A stretch of 64,000 bases of DNA from NCBI GenBank assembly GCA_021205695.1, contig JAJPXB010000047.1, positions 62,001 to 126,000 of the forward strand. The letters run 5' to 3'. A model generated the notes under the pieces. The model ran no database searches and was not told the origin of the DNA. It worked only from the letters and a program-made list of their open reading frames with translations. Positions 39,967 to 50,563 of this stretch are shown here, piece by piece (position 1 is the stretch's first letter; each line of letters opens with the position of its first letter). Made by a program: the position numbers and the translations under genes. Origin of the DNA: Clostridiales bacterium (GTDB lineage Bacteria; Bacillota; Clostridia; Oscillospirales; Oscillospiraceae).

Positions 39967-40839
39967 GTGAAAGTCAGAGATACGATCGAAAAATTCATGA
40001 ACGGGCTGTTCTTTGTCTGCGGCATGGTCTCCATCGCCATGGTGGTACTCATCACTGCCTACATGGTGGTCAGCGGCCTGCCCGCCATCATCGAGATCGG
40101 CCCCATTGAGTTCCTGTTCGGAACCGAGTGGGCCAGCACGGCGGCAGACCCCAAGTACGGCATTCTGCCCTTCATCCTGGCATCGGTCTACGGCACCTTC
40201 GGGGCCTGTCTCATCGGCGTGCCGGTGGGGCTGATGACCGCCATCTTCCTGTCCAAGATCGCCGGTAAAAAGACGGCGGGGGTCGTCCGGACGGCGGTGG
40301 AGCTGCTCAGCGGTATCCCCTCCGTGGTCTACGGCCTGGTGGGCGCCATCATCCTGGTGCCCCTGATTATGAACCTGTTCGAGCTGAAAAACGGCACCTG
40401 TCTGCTGGCGGCCATCCTGGTGCTGGCGGTCATGATCCTCCCCTCCATCATCAGCGTCAGCGAGACCGCCCTCTCCGCTGTGCCTCCCGAGTATGAGGAG
40501 GGCAGCCTGGCTCTGGGGGCCACCGAGATGGAGACGTATTTCAAGGTGTCTCTCCCCGCTGCGCGGAGCGGCGTGGCCGCCGGCATCGTCCTGGGCATCG
40601 GCCGTGCTGTGGGCGAGGCCATGGCCGTGATGATGGTGGCAGGCAACGTTGCCAATATGCCCAGCCTGTTCAGCAGCGTCACCTTCCTGACCACTGCCAT
40701 CGCCAAGGAGATGAGCTACTCCTCCGGCCTCCAGCGTCAGGCCCTGTACTCCATCGGCCTGATCCTGTTCCTCTTCATCATGATTATCAACACGGTCATG
40801 GGCCGTCTGCTGAAGAAGGGGGACGGTGATAAGAAATGA
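39967..40839 (+). CDS. pstC: phosphate ABC transporter permease PstC
   Basis: FILASVYGTFGACLIGVPVGLMTAIFLSKIAGKK; GIPSVVYGLVGAIILVP. Confidence 0.93.
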   Translation: MKVRDTIEKFMNGLFFVCGMVSIAMVVLITAYMVVSGLPAIIEIGPIEFLFGTEWASTAADPKYGILPFILASVYGTFGACLIGVPVGLMTAIFLSKIAGKKTAGVVRTAVELLSGIPSVVYGLVGAIILVPLIMNLFELKNGTCLLAAILVLAVMILPSIISVSETALSAVPPEYEEGSLALGATEMETYFKVSLPAARSGVAAGIVLGIGRAVGEAMAVMMVAGNVANMPSLFSSVTFLTTAIAKEMSYSSGLQRQALYSIGLILFLFIMIINTVMGRLLKKGDGDKK

Positions 40840-41582
40840 GTGCTTCCCGTAGGGCGTGGAACAACGCCGTTAAAATTATTATCTGGGTCTGCGTGGTGCT
40901 CACCGTGGCCCTGCTGATCGGCCTGATCGGCTATATCCTGATCCGGGGCGTGCCGTACATCACGGTGGAGCTGCTGACCACCCAGCGCAGCGCCATCAAC
41001 GGCACCATCGGCATCCTCCCCAACATCATCTTTACCGTCTACCTGATCCTGACCACCCTGGTGGTCGCCCTGCCCATCGGCATCGGGGGCGCTATCTACC
41101 TGACGGAGTACGCCAAGAACCGGAGAGTGGTCTCGGTCATCGAGTTCGCCACCGAGAGCCTGGCGGGAATCCCCTCCATTATCTACGGCCTGGTGGGCAT
41201 GATGGTCTTTGTACAGGGAATGTCCATGGGCTCCGGCATCCTGGCCGGCTCCCTGACCCTGGCCATTATGATCCTCCCCAACATCCTGCGCACCACCCAG
41301 GAGGCGCTGAAAACCGTGCCCCAGTCCTACCGGGAGGGGGCCGTCGGCCTGGGCGCCACCAAGTGGCATACCATCTGGACCATCGTCCTCCCCTGCACCC
41401 TGGACGGTGTGGTGGGCGGCGCCATCCTCTCCGTGGGCAAGATCGTGGGAGAGAGCGCAGCCCTGCTGTACACCGCAGGCACAGGCTACAAGCTAGTGAC
41501 CAACTACATCCAGGCCCTGGGCACCAGCAGCGGGTCCCTGAGCGTTATGCTGTATGTCTACTACAGGAGTATGGCGAGGTAG
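40836..41582 (+). CDS. pstA: phosphate ABC transporter permease PstA, 3' end frameshifted
   Basis: GIPSIIYGLVGMMVFVQG; C-terminus EYGEVDLAFAIAAILMVIVLIINFLTKYVKKKLKRG continues in another frame to 41677. Confidence 0.9.
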   Translation: MSASRRAWNNAVKIIIWVCVVLTVALLIGLIGYILIRGVPYITVELLTTQRSAINGTIGILPNIIFTVYLILTTLVVALPIGIGGAIYLTEYAKNRRVVSVIEFATESLAGIPSIIYGLVGMMVFVQGMSMGSGILAGSLTLAIMILPNILRTTQEALKTVPQSYREGAVGLGATKWHTIWTIVLPCTLDGVVGGAILSVGKIVGESAALLYTAGTGYKLVTNYIQALGTSSGSLSVMLYVYYRSMAR

Positions 41583-41686
41583 ACCTGGCCTTTGCCATCG
41601 CCGCCATTCTGATGGTGATCGTCCTGATTATCAACTTCCTGACCAAATACGTCAAGAAAAAACTAAAGAGAGGGTAAGAGGCGTTT

Positions 41687-42466
41687 ATGAAAACAGAAGA
41701 GATCGTGGCGACCGAGCCGGTTATGACCTCCCGGAATCTGGAGCTGTACTATGGCTCCTTCCAGGCGCTCAAGGGCATCGACATGGATATCGGGGAGCGG
41801 GAGATTACCGCCCTCATCGGCCCCTCCGGCTGCGGAAAATCCACCTTTTTGAAGACCCTGAACCGGATGAACGACCTGGTGGAGGGCGTGAAGATCACCG
41901 GAGAGATCAGGCTCCACGGAAAGGACATCTTCTCCAAGGAGCAGGACGTGAACGAGCTGCGCCGCCAGGTGGGCATGGTGTTCCAGAAGGCCAACCCCTT
42001 CCCCATGTCCATCTATGACAACATCACCTACGGCCCGAGGATCCACGGCATCAAGAACCGGGCCAAGCTGGACGAGCTGGTGGAGGAGTCCCTCCGGGGC
42101 GCAGCCCTGTGGGACGAGGTGAAGGACCGCCTGAAAAAGAGCGCCCTGGGCCTCTCCGGCGGCCAGCAGCAGCGGCTGTGCATTGCCCGTGCCCTGGCAG
42201 TGAAGCCGGAGGTGCTGCTCATGGACGAGCCCACCTCCGCGCTGGACCCCGGCTCCACCATGAAGATCGAGGAGCTGATGAGCGAGCTGAAGAAAAATTA
42301 TACCGTGGTCATCGTCACCCACAATATGCAGCAGGCCGCCCGTATCTCGGACAAGACGGCGTTCTTCCTCCTGGGCGATCTGATCGAGATGGGAGACACC
42401 TCTCAGATCTTCTCCATGCCCCGGGACAAACGGACGGAAGACTACATCAGCGGCCGGTTCGGATAA
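41687..42466 (+). CDS. pstB: phosphate ABC transporter ATP-binding protein
   Basis: Walker [54 protein letters not shown]. Confidence 0.96.
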   Translation: MKTEEIVATEPVMTSRNLELYYGSFQALKGIDMDIGEREITALIGPSGCGKSTFLKTLNRMNDLVEGVKITGEIRLHGKDIFSKEQDVNELRRQVGMVFQKANPFPMSIYDNITYGPRIHGIKNRAKLDELVEESLRGAALWDEVKDRLKKSALGLSGGQQQRLCIARALAVKPEVLLMDEPTSALDPGSTMKIEELMSELKKNYTVVIVTHNMQQAARISDKTAFFLLGDLIEMGDTSQIFSMPRDKRTEDYISGRFG

Positions 42467-42498
42467 GCGCCGGCGGGAAAAAGGAGGAAAACGTTGCT

Positions 42499-43161
42499 AT
42501 GAGCACGAGAAAGCAGTACGATCTGGAACTGAAAAACCTGTCCTCTCATCTGGTTCAGATGTCTGTCCGGGCAGTGGAGGCGGTAGAGCACGCTGTGACC
42601 GCGCTAAAGACCTATGACAAGGGCCTGGCCCGGGCGGTCATCCAGGGGGACAATGAGATCAATGCCATGGAGCGGGACATCGAGCAGCGCTGCCTGAAGC
42701 TGCTGCTGATGCAGCAGCCGGTGGCCAGCGATCTGCGGCAGGTCAGCGCCACCATGAATATGATCGTGGATATCGAGCGTATCGGGGACGAGGCGGTGGA
42801 CGTCGCTGAACTGGCTCTCCGCCATGAGGAGTGCAGCATCCCCCAGATGCGGGATGATGTGGTGACCATGGCCTCCGTGGCCTGCGGGATGGTGGATTCC
42901 GCCGTCACCAGCTATGTCACCGACGACCGCTCCCTGGCGGAGGCCACCATGCGCCGGGACGACGTGGTGGACGACTGGTTTGTCCGGCTCCGCAGCGAGC
43001 TGGGCCAGTACCTCATCGACCACCCCGCCGACATCGACGAGGTGATCGACTATCTGATGATCATCAAGTACCTGGAGCGGGTGGGGGACCATTCGGTCAA
43101 CCTCTGCGAGTGGGTGGGCTTCAAGCTCACCGGAGAGCTGAAGAGCACCCGGATGTTCTGA
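42499..43161 (+). CDS. phoU: phosphate signalling complex protein PhoU
   Basis: MSTRKQYDLELKNLSSHLVQMSVRAVEAVEHAV; MNMIVDIERIGDEAVDVAEL. Confidence 0.94.
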   Translation: MSTRKQYDLELKNLSSHLVQMSVRAVEAVEHAVTALKTYDKGLARAVIQGDNEINAMERDIEQRCLKLLLMQQPVASDLRQVSATMNMIVDIERIGDEAVDVAELALRHEECSIPQMRDDVVTMASVACGMVDSAVTSYVTDDRSLAEATMRRDDVVDDWFVRLRSELGQYLIDHPADIDEVIDYLMIIKYLERVGDHSVNLCEWVGFKLTGELKSTRMF

Positions 43162-43192
43162 TCGCTTTGGGCAGACGGGATTTTGGACAGCG

Positions 43193-43227
43193 GTGCCGGA
43201 CAGAACCGGGGTGGTTCTGTCCGGCAC
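43193..43227 (+). terminator. hairpin downstream of phoU
   Basis: gtgccggacagaacc / ggttctgtccggcac 15-bp stem. Confidence 0.65.
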
Positions 43228-43400
43228 TCCGTCTGTCCGGCGGCCACTTTTTTCCTTGACAGGTCAGGGAAAAACGAATATACTATTCAGACAATGAATT
43301 ACTATGCCTGTGCCATTTCAGGTGTGGAGGGCGGACAGACCGACCTTCCGCTCCGGGAATGGGACATTTGATTGATTTCACAAGGAAAGGTGATTGGACA

Positions 43401-43880
43401 ATGGCAAACCCGGTCAAGCTGACTCCTGCCCGGCTGAAAGAGCTGCAGGACGAGATGGTATGGATGAAGACGGTGCGGGAGAAGGAGGTGGCCGACCAGA
43501 TCAAGGAGGCCCGCTCCTTCGGCGACCTGTCGGAGAACAGTGAGTACGACGAGGCGAAAAACGAGCAGGGCAAGCTGTACTCCCGGGAGGCCGAGGTACA
43601 GGCCATCCTGGACAACTATGTGCTCATCGAGGAGACCGCCTCTGACGACACCGTCATCGGCCTGGGCTGCACCGTCACCGTACGCGACCTGGACATGGAG
43701 GAAGAGGAGGAATACCACATCGTTGGCTCTCAGGAGGCCGACCCCATGAGTGGCTGTATCTCCGAGGAGTCCCCCTTCGGCAAGGCCCTGATGGGCAAGG
43801 AGGTAGGCGACGAGGTCACTGTGGAGGCCCCCATGGGCGAGCTGCGGTACAAGGTGCTGAATATCGCCGTCATTCACTGA
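43401..43880 (+). CDS. greA: transcription elongation factor GreA
   Basis: RSFGDLSENSEYDEAKNEQGKLYSREAEVQAIL. Confidence 0.96.
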   Translation: MANPVKLTPARLKELQDEMVWMKTVREKEVADQIKEARSFGDLSENSEYDEAKNEQGKLYSREAEVQAILDNYVLIEETASDDTVIGLGCTVTVRDLDMEEEEEYHIVGSQEADPMSGCISEESPFGKALMGKEVGDEVTVEAPMGELRYKVLNIAVIH

Positions 43881-43902
43881 TGATTTGAGGGAAACGGAAG
43901 AA

Positions 43903-45393
43903 ATGGGAAAGAAATACAACCCCGACGCGGGCAAGAGCGCCAGTGAGCTGCTCCAGATCCGCCGGGATAAGCTCACCGCCCTCCAGGAGGCGGGCCGGGA
44001 CCCCTTTCGGGAGACCCGGTATGATGTCGACACCCACGCTGCCGACATCACAGACCGCTATGACGAGATGGAGGGGAAGATCGTCTCTGTCGCCGGGCGT
44101 CTGATGAGCAAGCGGGGAATGGGCAAGGTATCCTTCTGCGACCTCCAGGATAAGTCCGGACGGGTGCAGCTCTATGTCCGCCGGGACCTGGTGGGGGAGG
44201 AGTCCTACGCCTGGTTCAAAAAGTACGACATCGGCGACATTGTGGGCGTCCGCGGTCAGGTGTTTAAGACCGAGATGGGGCAGATCTCTGTCCGCGCCCA
44301 CGAGGTCACCCTCCTGTCCAAGAGTCTGACGCCCCTGCCGGAGAAGTTCCATGGCCTTACGGACAAGGAGCTGCGTTACCGTCAGCGTTATGTGGATCTC
44401 ATCATGAATCCGGAGGTGAAGGACACCTTCGTCAAGCGCTCCCAGATCATCCGGGAGATCCGCAACTTCCTGGCGGAGCGGGACTTCATGGAGGTGGAGA
44501 CCCCTACCCTGGTGAGCAATGCAGGAGGAGCCGCCGCACGGCCCTTTGTGACCCACTACAACGCGCTGGACGTGGACGTGAAGCTGCGCATCTCCCTGGA
44601 ACTCTACCTGAAGCGGCTCATCGTGGGCGGCCTGGAGCGGGTATATGAGATCGGGCGGGTCTACCGCAACGAGGGCATGGACACCCGGCACAACCCAGAG
44701 TTCACTCTGATGGAGCTGTATCAGGCGTATACCGACTACAACGGCATGATGGAGCTGACTGAGAGTATGTTCCGCTATCTGGCGGAGCGGGTCTGCGGCT
44801 CTACCACCATCACCTATGCCGGTACCGAGATCGACCTGGGCAAGCCCTTTGCCCGGATGACCATGAACGAGGCGGTCCGGAAGTACGCCGGGGTGGACTT
44901 TGACCAGGTCAGCACCGACGAGGAGGCCAAGGCCATCGCCGACGCCCATGAGATCGCCTACGAGCCGCGGCACACCAAGGGGGACATCATCAACCTGTTC
45001 TTTGAGGAGTACTGCGAGAAGGAGCTGGTGCAGCCCACCTTTATCATGGATCACCCTCTGGCCATTTCCCCTCTGACGAAAAAGAAGCCGGACGACCCGG
45101 AGAAGGTGGAGCGGTTCGAGCTGTTCATCAACACCTGGGAGATGTGCAACGCCTACTCCGAGCTGAACGACCCCATCGACCAGCGGGCCCGCTTCGCCCA
45201 GCAGGACGCCAACGCGGCGGCAGGGGACGAGGAGGCGGAGCATACGGACGAGGATTTCCTGAACGCCCTGGAGCTGGGTATGCCCCCCACCGGCGGCATC
45301 GGCTACGGCATCGACCGCCTGGTCATGCTGCTGACAGACAGCGCGGGGATACGGGACGTGCTGCTGTTCCCCACGATGAAGCCATTGGAATAG
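43903..45393 (+). CDS. lysS: lysyl-tRNA synthetase, class II
   Basis: FRNEGMDTRHNPEFT-like motif (YRNEGMDTRHNPEFTLMELYQAY); GYGIDRLVMLLTDSAGIRDVLLFP. Confidence 0.97.
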   Translation: MGKKYNPDAGKSASELLQIRRDKLTALQEAGRDPFRETRYDVDTHAADITDRYDEMEGKIVSVAGRLMSKRGMGKVSFCDLQDKSGRVQLYVRRDLVGEESYAWFKKYDIGDIVGVRGQVFKTEMGQISVRAHEVTLLSKSLTPLPEKFHGLTDKELRYRQRYVDLIMNPEVKDTFVKRSQIIREIRNFLAERDFMEVETPTLVSNAGGAAARPFVTHYNALDVDVKLRISLELYLKRLIVGGLERVYEIGRVYRNEGMDTRHNPEFTLMELYQAYTDYNGMMELTESMFRYLAERVCGSTTITYAGTEIDLGKPFARMTMNEAVRKYAGVDFDQVSTDEEAKAIADAHEIAYEPRHTKGDIINLFFEEYCEKELVQPTFIMDHPLAISPLTKKKPDDPEKVERFELFINTWEMCNAYSELNDPIDQRARFAQQDANAAAGDEEAEHTDEDFLNALELGMPPTGGIGYGIDRLVMLLTDSAGIRDVLLFPTMKPLE

Positions 45394-45464
45394 TGAAAAC
45401 ACAATATATTGTATGCTATTTCAACAGAGATTACTATATATTGTGTTACAACTCTGGTGCCATC

Positions 45465-45795
45465 CCCGCATTGACAGCAATTTGACAGCAAATTTTTGAA
45501 GAATGACGCATCGCTGTGAAGCGTTGTGTATTTCAGACGAAACTGCATAAGGGTCAGGCAAGACCTGTGAGCACTTCTTGGAGTTATCTGAGGAGTGCTC
45601 TTTTTTCGTTCAGGCAGTCAGCTTCTGTCAGACAGTCAAATCAAAATCAGGAGGATACCACCATGAGTGACAACTACAAACCCATCAAAAGCATGAAGGA
45701 GATTCCCGACCAGCTTCGAAAGCTGCGGCGGGAGTACATCCGCTATCAGCAGGCGGAGCTGATCTACAGCCTGTCCTATAAGAAGCTGCTGGAGC
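45465..45795 (+). repeat. direct repeat copy 1 (mobile-element module)
   Basis: gacagcaatttgacagcaaa...gaagaatgacgcatcgct...MSDNYKPIKSMKE coding; near-copy at 49024-49345. Confidence 0.85.
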
Positions 45796-45926
45796 TGGCA
45801 AGCGAAGCCGGAGCCATTTACCGCTTTGACAGCACTGTCCTCATCAACAGAGAGATTTTTGACACCTATCTGGAACGGTTTCACGAACCGGCAACCAGGG
45901 ATGACAAGGACGGTGATGACGAGTGA
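45663..45926 (+). CDS. DUF6462-like small excisionase/HTH-type mobile-element protein
   Basis: MSDNYKPIKSMKEIPDQLRKLRREYIRYQQAELIYSLSYKKLLELASEAGAIYRFDSTVLINREIFDTYL. Confidence 0.7.
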   Translation: MSDNYKPIKSMKEIPDQLRKLRREYIRYQQAELIYSLSYKKLLELASEAGAIYRFDSTVLINREIFDTYLERFHEPATRDDKDGDDE

Positions 45927-46168
45927 GCGGCAACGTGTGGATGTTTTCCGACCAGATTGACGATGAGGACATGGAGTTTATGCAGCACGAATTTGTGACC
46001 TACAATATGGCCTGCAGTTACTATCGGCTGGGGCTAAAGCCCGTCACCCGTATGGCGCATGAATGTGGGGCAGTCTACAAAATCGGCAAGAAGGTGCTGA
46101 TACGGCGGAGTGTTTTTGAAGCGTATCTGCGGGAGCAGAGAAAGGTTGATGGTGAAAATGATGGCTGA
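45923..46168 (+). CDS. DUF6462-like small excisionase/HTH-type mobile-element protein
   Basis: FVTYNMACSYYRLGLKPVTRMAHECGAVYKIGKKVLIRRSVFEAYL. Confidence 0.7.
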   Translation: MSGNVWMFSDQIDDEDMEFMQHEFVTYNMACSYYRLGLKPVTRMAHECGAVYKIGKKVLIRRSVFEAYLREQRKVDGENDG

Positions 46169-46538
46169 ATGGGAGAAACGCATCTGCGAGAATGGAATTG
46201 ACTATGTACTTGTTGGGGACTACTACATCCCCGATCTGAAGCTGCCAGAGGAGCGCCGTCCCATTGGAAAATGGGGGCGGCTGCACCGGGAATACCTGAA
46301 GGAGAATCGGCCACTCCTCTATACCGACATGGTGATCTCCGGTGAGATATGGACGTACCTGGCTGACCTGAACGAACAGGCATAGGCAAGGCTGGAGCTT
46401 ATCATCGAACAGATGAAAGAGGCCGAGGGTGTGACCGAGGACTTGAAGCGCCGTGACCAGATGGGCTGGGTCGGTGCTATGAACAGTATCCGCAACCGGG
46501 CGGAGGAAATCATCAAGGCAGAGATGATTTACCGATAA
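46155..46538 (+). pseudogene. TnpV-like transposon-encoded protein interrupted by in-frame TAG
   Basis: GIDYVLVGDYYIPDLKLPEERRPIGKWGRLHREYLKENRPLLYTDMVISGEIWTYLADLNEQA-TAG(46383)-ARLELIIEQMKEAEGVTEDLKRRDQMGWVGAMNSIRNRAEEIIKAEMIYR. Confidence 0.8.
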
Positions 46539-46859
46539 GGCCATATGGAACAGCAAGAAGCCGTCTCTTTGGAGGCGGCTTCTTCTGCTTTTCCGGTGAA
46601 AAATATCAAAAGTTGCCCTATTGTGTCTAATGATAGCCCTGCCAGGGCCACTACAAGACCGCAAAGGTCTGTTAAAATGGAACATGAAAAGGCACCCGTG
46701 AAGGAGAATACAAGCCCGGCGAGAAAGCCATATGTCTGAAAAGTAATACTGCTGGTACCATTGAAGTAGTACCAACAGTATCACTACAGAAAAACGGATA
46801 ATTGATATAATTGGACTATAGAGGCTTACAGCAATAATCTAATATAACAAGAGCTTCCT

Positions 46860-47366
46860 TTGGCGTCGAAAAGGCCAAAAGTAGACCTATTGGTGACGCT
46901 GTCTGCTATCCTCTATTACATGCAGTATGTGATGAACATCAACCTGGGTGGGCCGATGCGCTATATTCGGGAGGCTCTAAAGTATTTCCTGCCAAAGAAC
47001 GACGGTGTGATCATCAACATCTCCTCTGTGAACGGCACCCGCCCATTCTGCGGCGCAAGCTACACCTCTACGAAGGGCGCGATCAACACCCTGACAAAAA
47101 ACGTGGCTATGCGGCTGATTGACACAAATATCCGCTGCAATGCGGTAGCACCTGGCGCAACAGTCACGCCTGCGCACCTTGCCAACAAAGCCGGGGAGCA
47201 GCCGGGTGGTGCAAAAATGCTGGAACACAGCGGTCACTTTGTATACTTCCCCGGCCCGGAGTGCGACCCTATCGATCAGGCGTATGCCTGCCTGTATCTC
47301 GCCAGCAAGATGGGGCGTCATGTAAAGGGCCAGGTTTTACAGGTGTGTAACGGAGCGTTCCTGTAA
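46860..47366 (+). pseudogene. SDR-family oxidoreductase, N-terminally truncated
   Basis: VIINISSVNGTRPFCGASYTSTKGAINTLTKNVAMRL; no TGxxxGIG Rossmann motif. Confidence 0.7.
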
Positions 47367-47414
47367 GAGACCATAATGTGCGGACATTATTGCCCGTCAT
47401 TGTAGGAGGCAAAT

Positions 47415-47807
47415 ATGGAGTATCGTACCTTGCCCCACGGGGGCGAAAAAATCAGCGTGATCGGAATGGGTTCTTCTGTGATCGGGGAACGTCCGGAGGA
47501 AGAAATCATTGAAACCGTCCGTTCCGCTATGGAAAGCGGCATCAACTATTTTGATATGGCAGGCGGTCATGCGACGATTTTTGATGCTTACGGCAAAGCC
47601 ATGGAAGGAAAACGGGGTCAGGTCTATTTGCAGGTTCACTTCGGTGCAGATTATACTTCTGGGGAATACGGCTGGACGACCAACCTGAAGAAAATAAAAG
47701 AATCTGTGCGGTGGCAGTTGGAAAAACTGCGGATGGACTACATTGACTTTGGCTTTATCCATTGCATGGACGAGGACAGAGACCTGAACACCTATATCGT
47801 CTTCTGA
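47415..47807 (+). pseudogene. aldo/keto reductase N-terminal fragment
   Basis: MEYRTLPHGGEKISVIGMGSSVIGERPEEEIIETVRSAMESGINYFDMAGG; ends at about 130 aa. Confidence 0.75.
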
Positions 47808-47917
47808 GCGGAGGCGTTTGAATAGGTGCTGCTTTATGCCGTAAACTGCGGCGTAAAGTCGTTCGCATTTTTTCCCTTCAGCGTACTAATTTTCGACATC
47901 AGGTACTTGATCTGGCT

Positions 47918-48724
47918 GTGGAGGACAACTACTTAAGGACGAACATCTCAGATAATGCCCTGAAGGAGTTGAAGCAGTCCCATGTATTTGAGGGGGAACA
48001 CCGCAAGGCACTGACGATGGATGAGCAACAACTGTTGATGTCGTATCTGCGAAACAGCGAGCAGTACCGGCATTGGCTTCCTATCATCACAGTAATGATC
48101 GAAGGCGGGCTTCGTGTTGGTGAGGCTACCGGCCTTAGATGGGAGGACGTTGATCTGGAGAATGGATTGATTGACATCAACCACACCCTGGTTTATTATA
48201 ATCACAGGGTTGGGGGATGTTACTTCGCTATCAACACTCCCAAAACAGCAGCCGGCTGCCGAAAGGTTCCAATGACCAAGGCAGTAAAAGAAGCGTTCAT
48301 TGAGGAACGGAACTATCAAATGCTGCATAGTATTTCCTGCAACGTTAGGATTGATGGGTATACGGATTTCGTGTTCGTCAATCGTTTTGGGAATGCGCAG
48401 CATCAGGGAAGCCTTAATAAAGCGATTCGCAGGATTATTCGGGACTGCAACCAAGAGGTTCTGGATCGGCTTGCCGCAGGCAGAATCAGAAAGAAGGACG
48501 TAGTGCTGCTGCCCAAGTTTAGCTGTCATTCACTTCGCCACACCTGTGCGACAAGACTGTGTGAGGCTGGTGTAAACATGAAAGTCGTGCAGGATATTCT
48601 GGGCCATGCAGATATTTCTACGACTATGAACATTTACACCGATGTGACGAAGGAGTTCAGGCAGCAAGAGTTTGGTCGTCTTGATGAGTTTCTGAAAGTC
48701 GAGGGTCATCTGGGCGAAGAATAA
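47918..48724 (+). CDS. tyrosine recombinase/integrase, N-terminally truncated
   Basis: LRVGEATGLRWEDVDL, FSCHSLRHTCATRLCEAGVNMKVVQDILGHADISTTMNIYTDV. Confidence 0.85.
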   Translation: MEDNYLRTNISDNALKELKQSHVFEGEHRKALTMDEQQLLMSYLRNSEQYRHWLPIITVMIEGGLRVGEATGLRWEDVDLENGLIDINHTLVYYNHRVGGCYFAINTPKTAAGCRKVPMTKAVKEAFIEERNYQMLHSISCNVRIDGYTDFVFVNRFGNAQHQGSLNKAIRRIIRDCNQEVLDRLAAGRIRKKDVVLLPKFSCHSLRHTCATRLCEAGVNMKVVQDILGHADISTTMNIYTDVTKEFRQQEFGRLDEFLKVEGHLGEE

Positions 48725-49023
48725 GGGATACCAAATTACACAATAAGATGTCTCTGAAATTGTGAAAAAGGGACTTACCACTCAACTTACCACCATCTTA
48801 CCACCAAAGCGCAACAGCCTGTAAAAAGATATGAGAACATATGTATTGAGCAGGTCAGAAACTCCCCCAAATATGAACTTATATCAAGGTGTGACAGGTT
48901 GAAAAAGGGATTTTGAAGCAGTCCCGACGATAAAGCCCGTCGACCAGTAAAACCACAATATGTTGTGTTTGTTATAGTAAGAATACACAATATGATGCGC
49001 CATAACTCTGGTGTCATCCCCGT

Positions 49024-49345
49024 ATTGACAGCAATTTGACAGCAAAATTTTGAAGAATGACGCATCGCTACGAAGCGTTGTGTATTTCAGACGAAACTGC
49101 ATAAGGGTCAGGCGAGACCTGGGAGCACTTCTTGGAGATGATCCGAGGGGTGCTCTTTTTTCGTCCAGGCGGTCAGCTCTCGTCAGACAGTCAAATCAAA
49201 ATCAGGAGGATACTACCATGAGCGACAACTACAAACCCATTAAAAGCATGAAAGAGGTTCCCGACCAACTGCGCAAGCTGCGACGGGAGTACATCCGCTA
49301 TCAGCAGGCAGAGCTGATCTACAGCCTGTCCCACAAGAAGCTGCA
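49024..49345 (+). repeat. direct repeat copy 2
   Basis: High-identity copy of 45465-45795. Confidence 0.85.
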
Positions 49346-49406
49346 AAATATTTTTGAGGCATGTCTGCGGTCGCAGAGAAAGGTTGAGGGTGAATACGAT
49401 GGCTGA
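49218..49406 (+). pseudogene. chimeric DUF6462-like remnant
   Basis: MSDNYKPIKSMKEVPDQLRKLRREYIRYQQAELIYSLSHKKLQNIFEACLRSQRKVEGEYDG joins the N-terminus of the 45663 gene to the C-terminus of the 45923 gene. Confidence 0.7.
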
Positions 49407-49469
49407 AAGGAAGAAAGGCATTCGTGAGAACGGGATTGATTATATGCTCGTTGGAGATTGCTGCATGTA

Positions 49470-49690
49470 TCACTAGAAAAGCGGGCGGAGCGTATCGTCA
49501 AGTTCTACGGAGAGAGCGATGTAAAGCCAGAAAAGAGCCTGCTGGATAAGGACAAGTGGAGAAAATCTACTATCAGTTTACACTGATACGGAATGGGGCG
49601 ACGCCACCCGCTATGACATCGCCCTGGATAGCGGTAGGTTCGGCATTGAGAAGTGCGTGGATATTATTGCAGACTTATACCAGCAGTAAT
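49470..49690 (+). pseudogene. cytidylate kinase-like fragment
   Basis: Broken frames KRAERIVKFYGESDVKPEKSLLDKDKWRK and YDIALDSGRFGIEKCVDIIADLYQQ. Confidence 0.5.
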
Positions 49691-50563
49691 AACGTTGAAA
49701 GCTCTATAAAATTACCGACGCATCTGGATGCTAAGAAAAGTATGAGACGGTGAACGGTATCGTTTTACCACCCTCGTTCCAGGTCATATTGTAGCAAGTA
49801 ATGCTTCAGTATATACCTCCGCTGCTTGTTGGTGGCCTGCTGCCCCCAAGCCCCTGCGAATCCCGACCTGTTTGAGTCGGGGGTTTAAGCCGCCTTCGGC
49901 GTCGCCCAGTTTGCGTTCAGTTTTTTCACCCGCTAACTGCTGAACGCAAAAAATCCAGGGTCTATGGTTCAGAATACCGTAGCCCTCGGAATAGGTCGTG
50001 CTGGTCATCACTGGCTTTCTTTCTGCTGCTCATTCCTATCGGACTGCTCGATCTTGATGTCCAAGAATCGCTCCACATTGCTTTTCGCTGTGAGCAGGCA
50101 AATCTTTTTTTGGCCGCTTTCTAGCCACAGTAGAGCTTTTTGCTTTCCGCAGCCAGTGTAGCGTATTCCTGTTTGTTTTGTAGAATCCTGTCAGATTATC
50201 TGTGCCAGACTCCACTGACTGACGCTTAACTTCTGGTTCGTATAAATGGCTTTTATGCGGAAAAAAGCTGTTTGTATCATCTATCCCATGTTTGCATACT
50301 CACTCACGGATTGCCTTTTATTCTATTCTGTTCCGCCCTGCCGTTTCGCTCATGCAGGCCTCGTCGACAGGATACATTCGAACGATCCTGCTCTTTTCCA
50401 CTGCGCTTAGCGCCTGCTTATGAGGTATCCCCATGCTCCCTCCACGGCTAACAGTGCTTTTGTTGTTTCACTGCCTCTCGTAGAGGGAGCATATCATATC
50501 ATATCAGCGTCGGCAGGTGCTCTCTTTTCCCAGTCGGGCGGGAGACGTAGCATGGCGGCCGTT

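Noticed and set aside
43870-45402. 510-aa minus-strand ORF
   Set aside because: Antisense shadow of lysS
49784-50420. Small ORFs between the lysS island and the HTH gene
   Set aside because: No convincing domain; too fragmented to name
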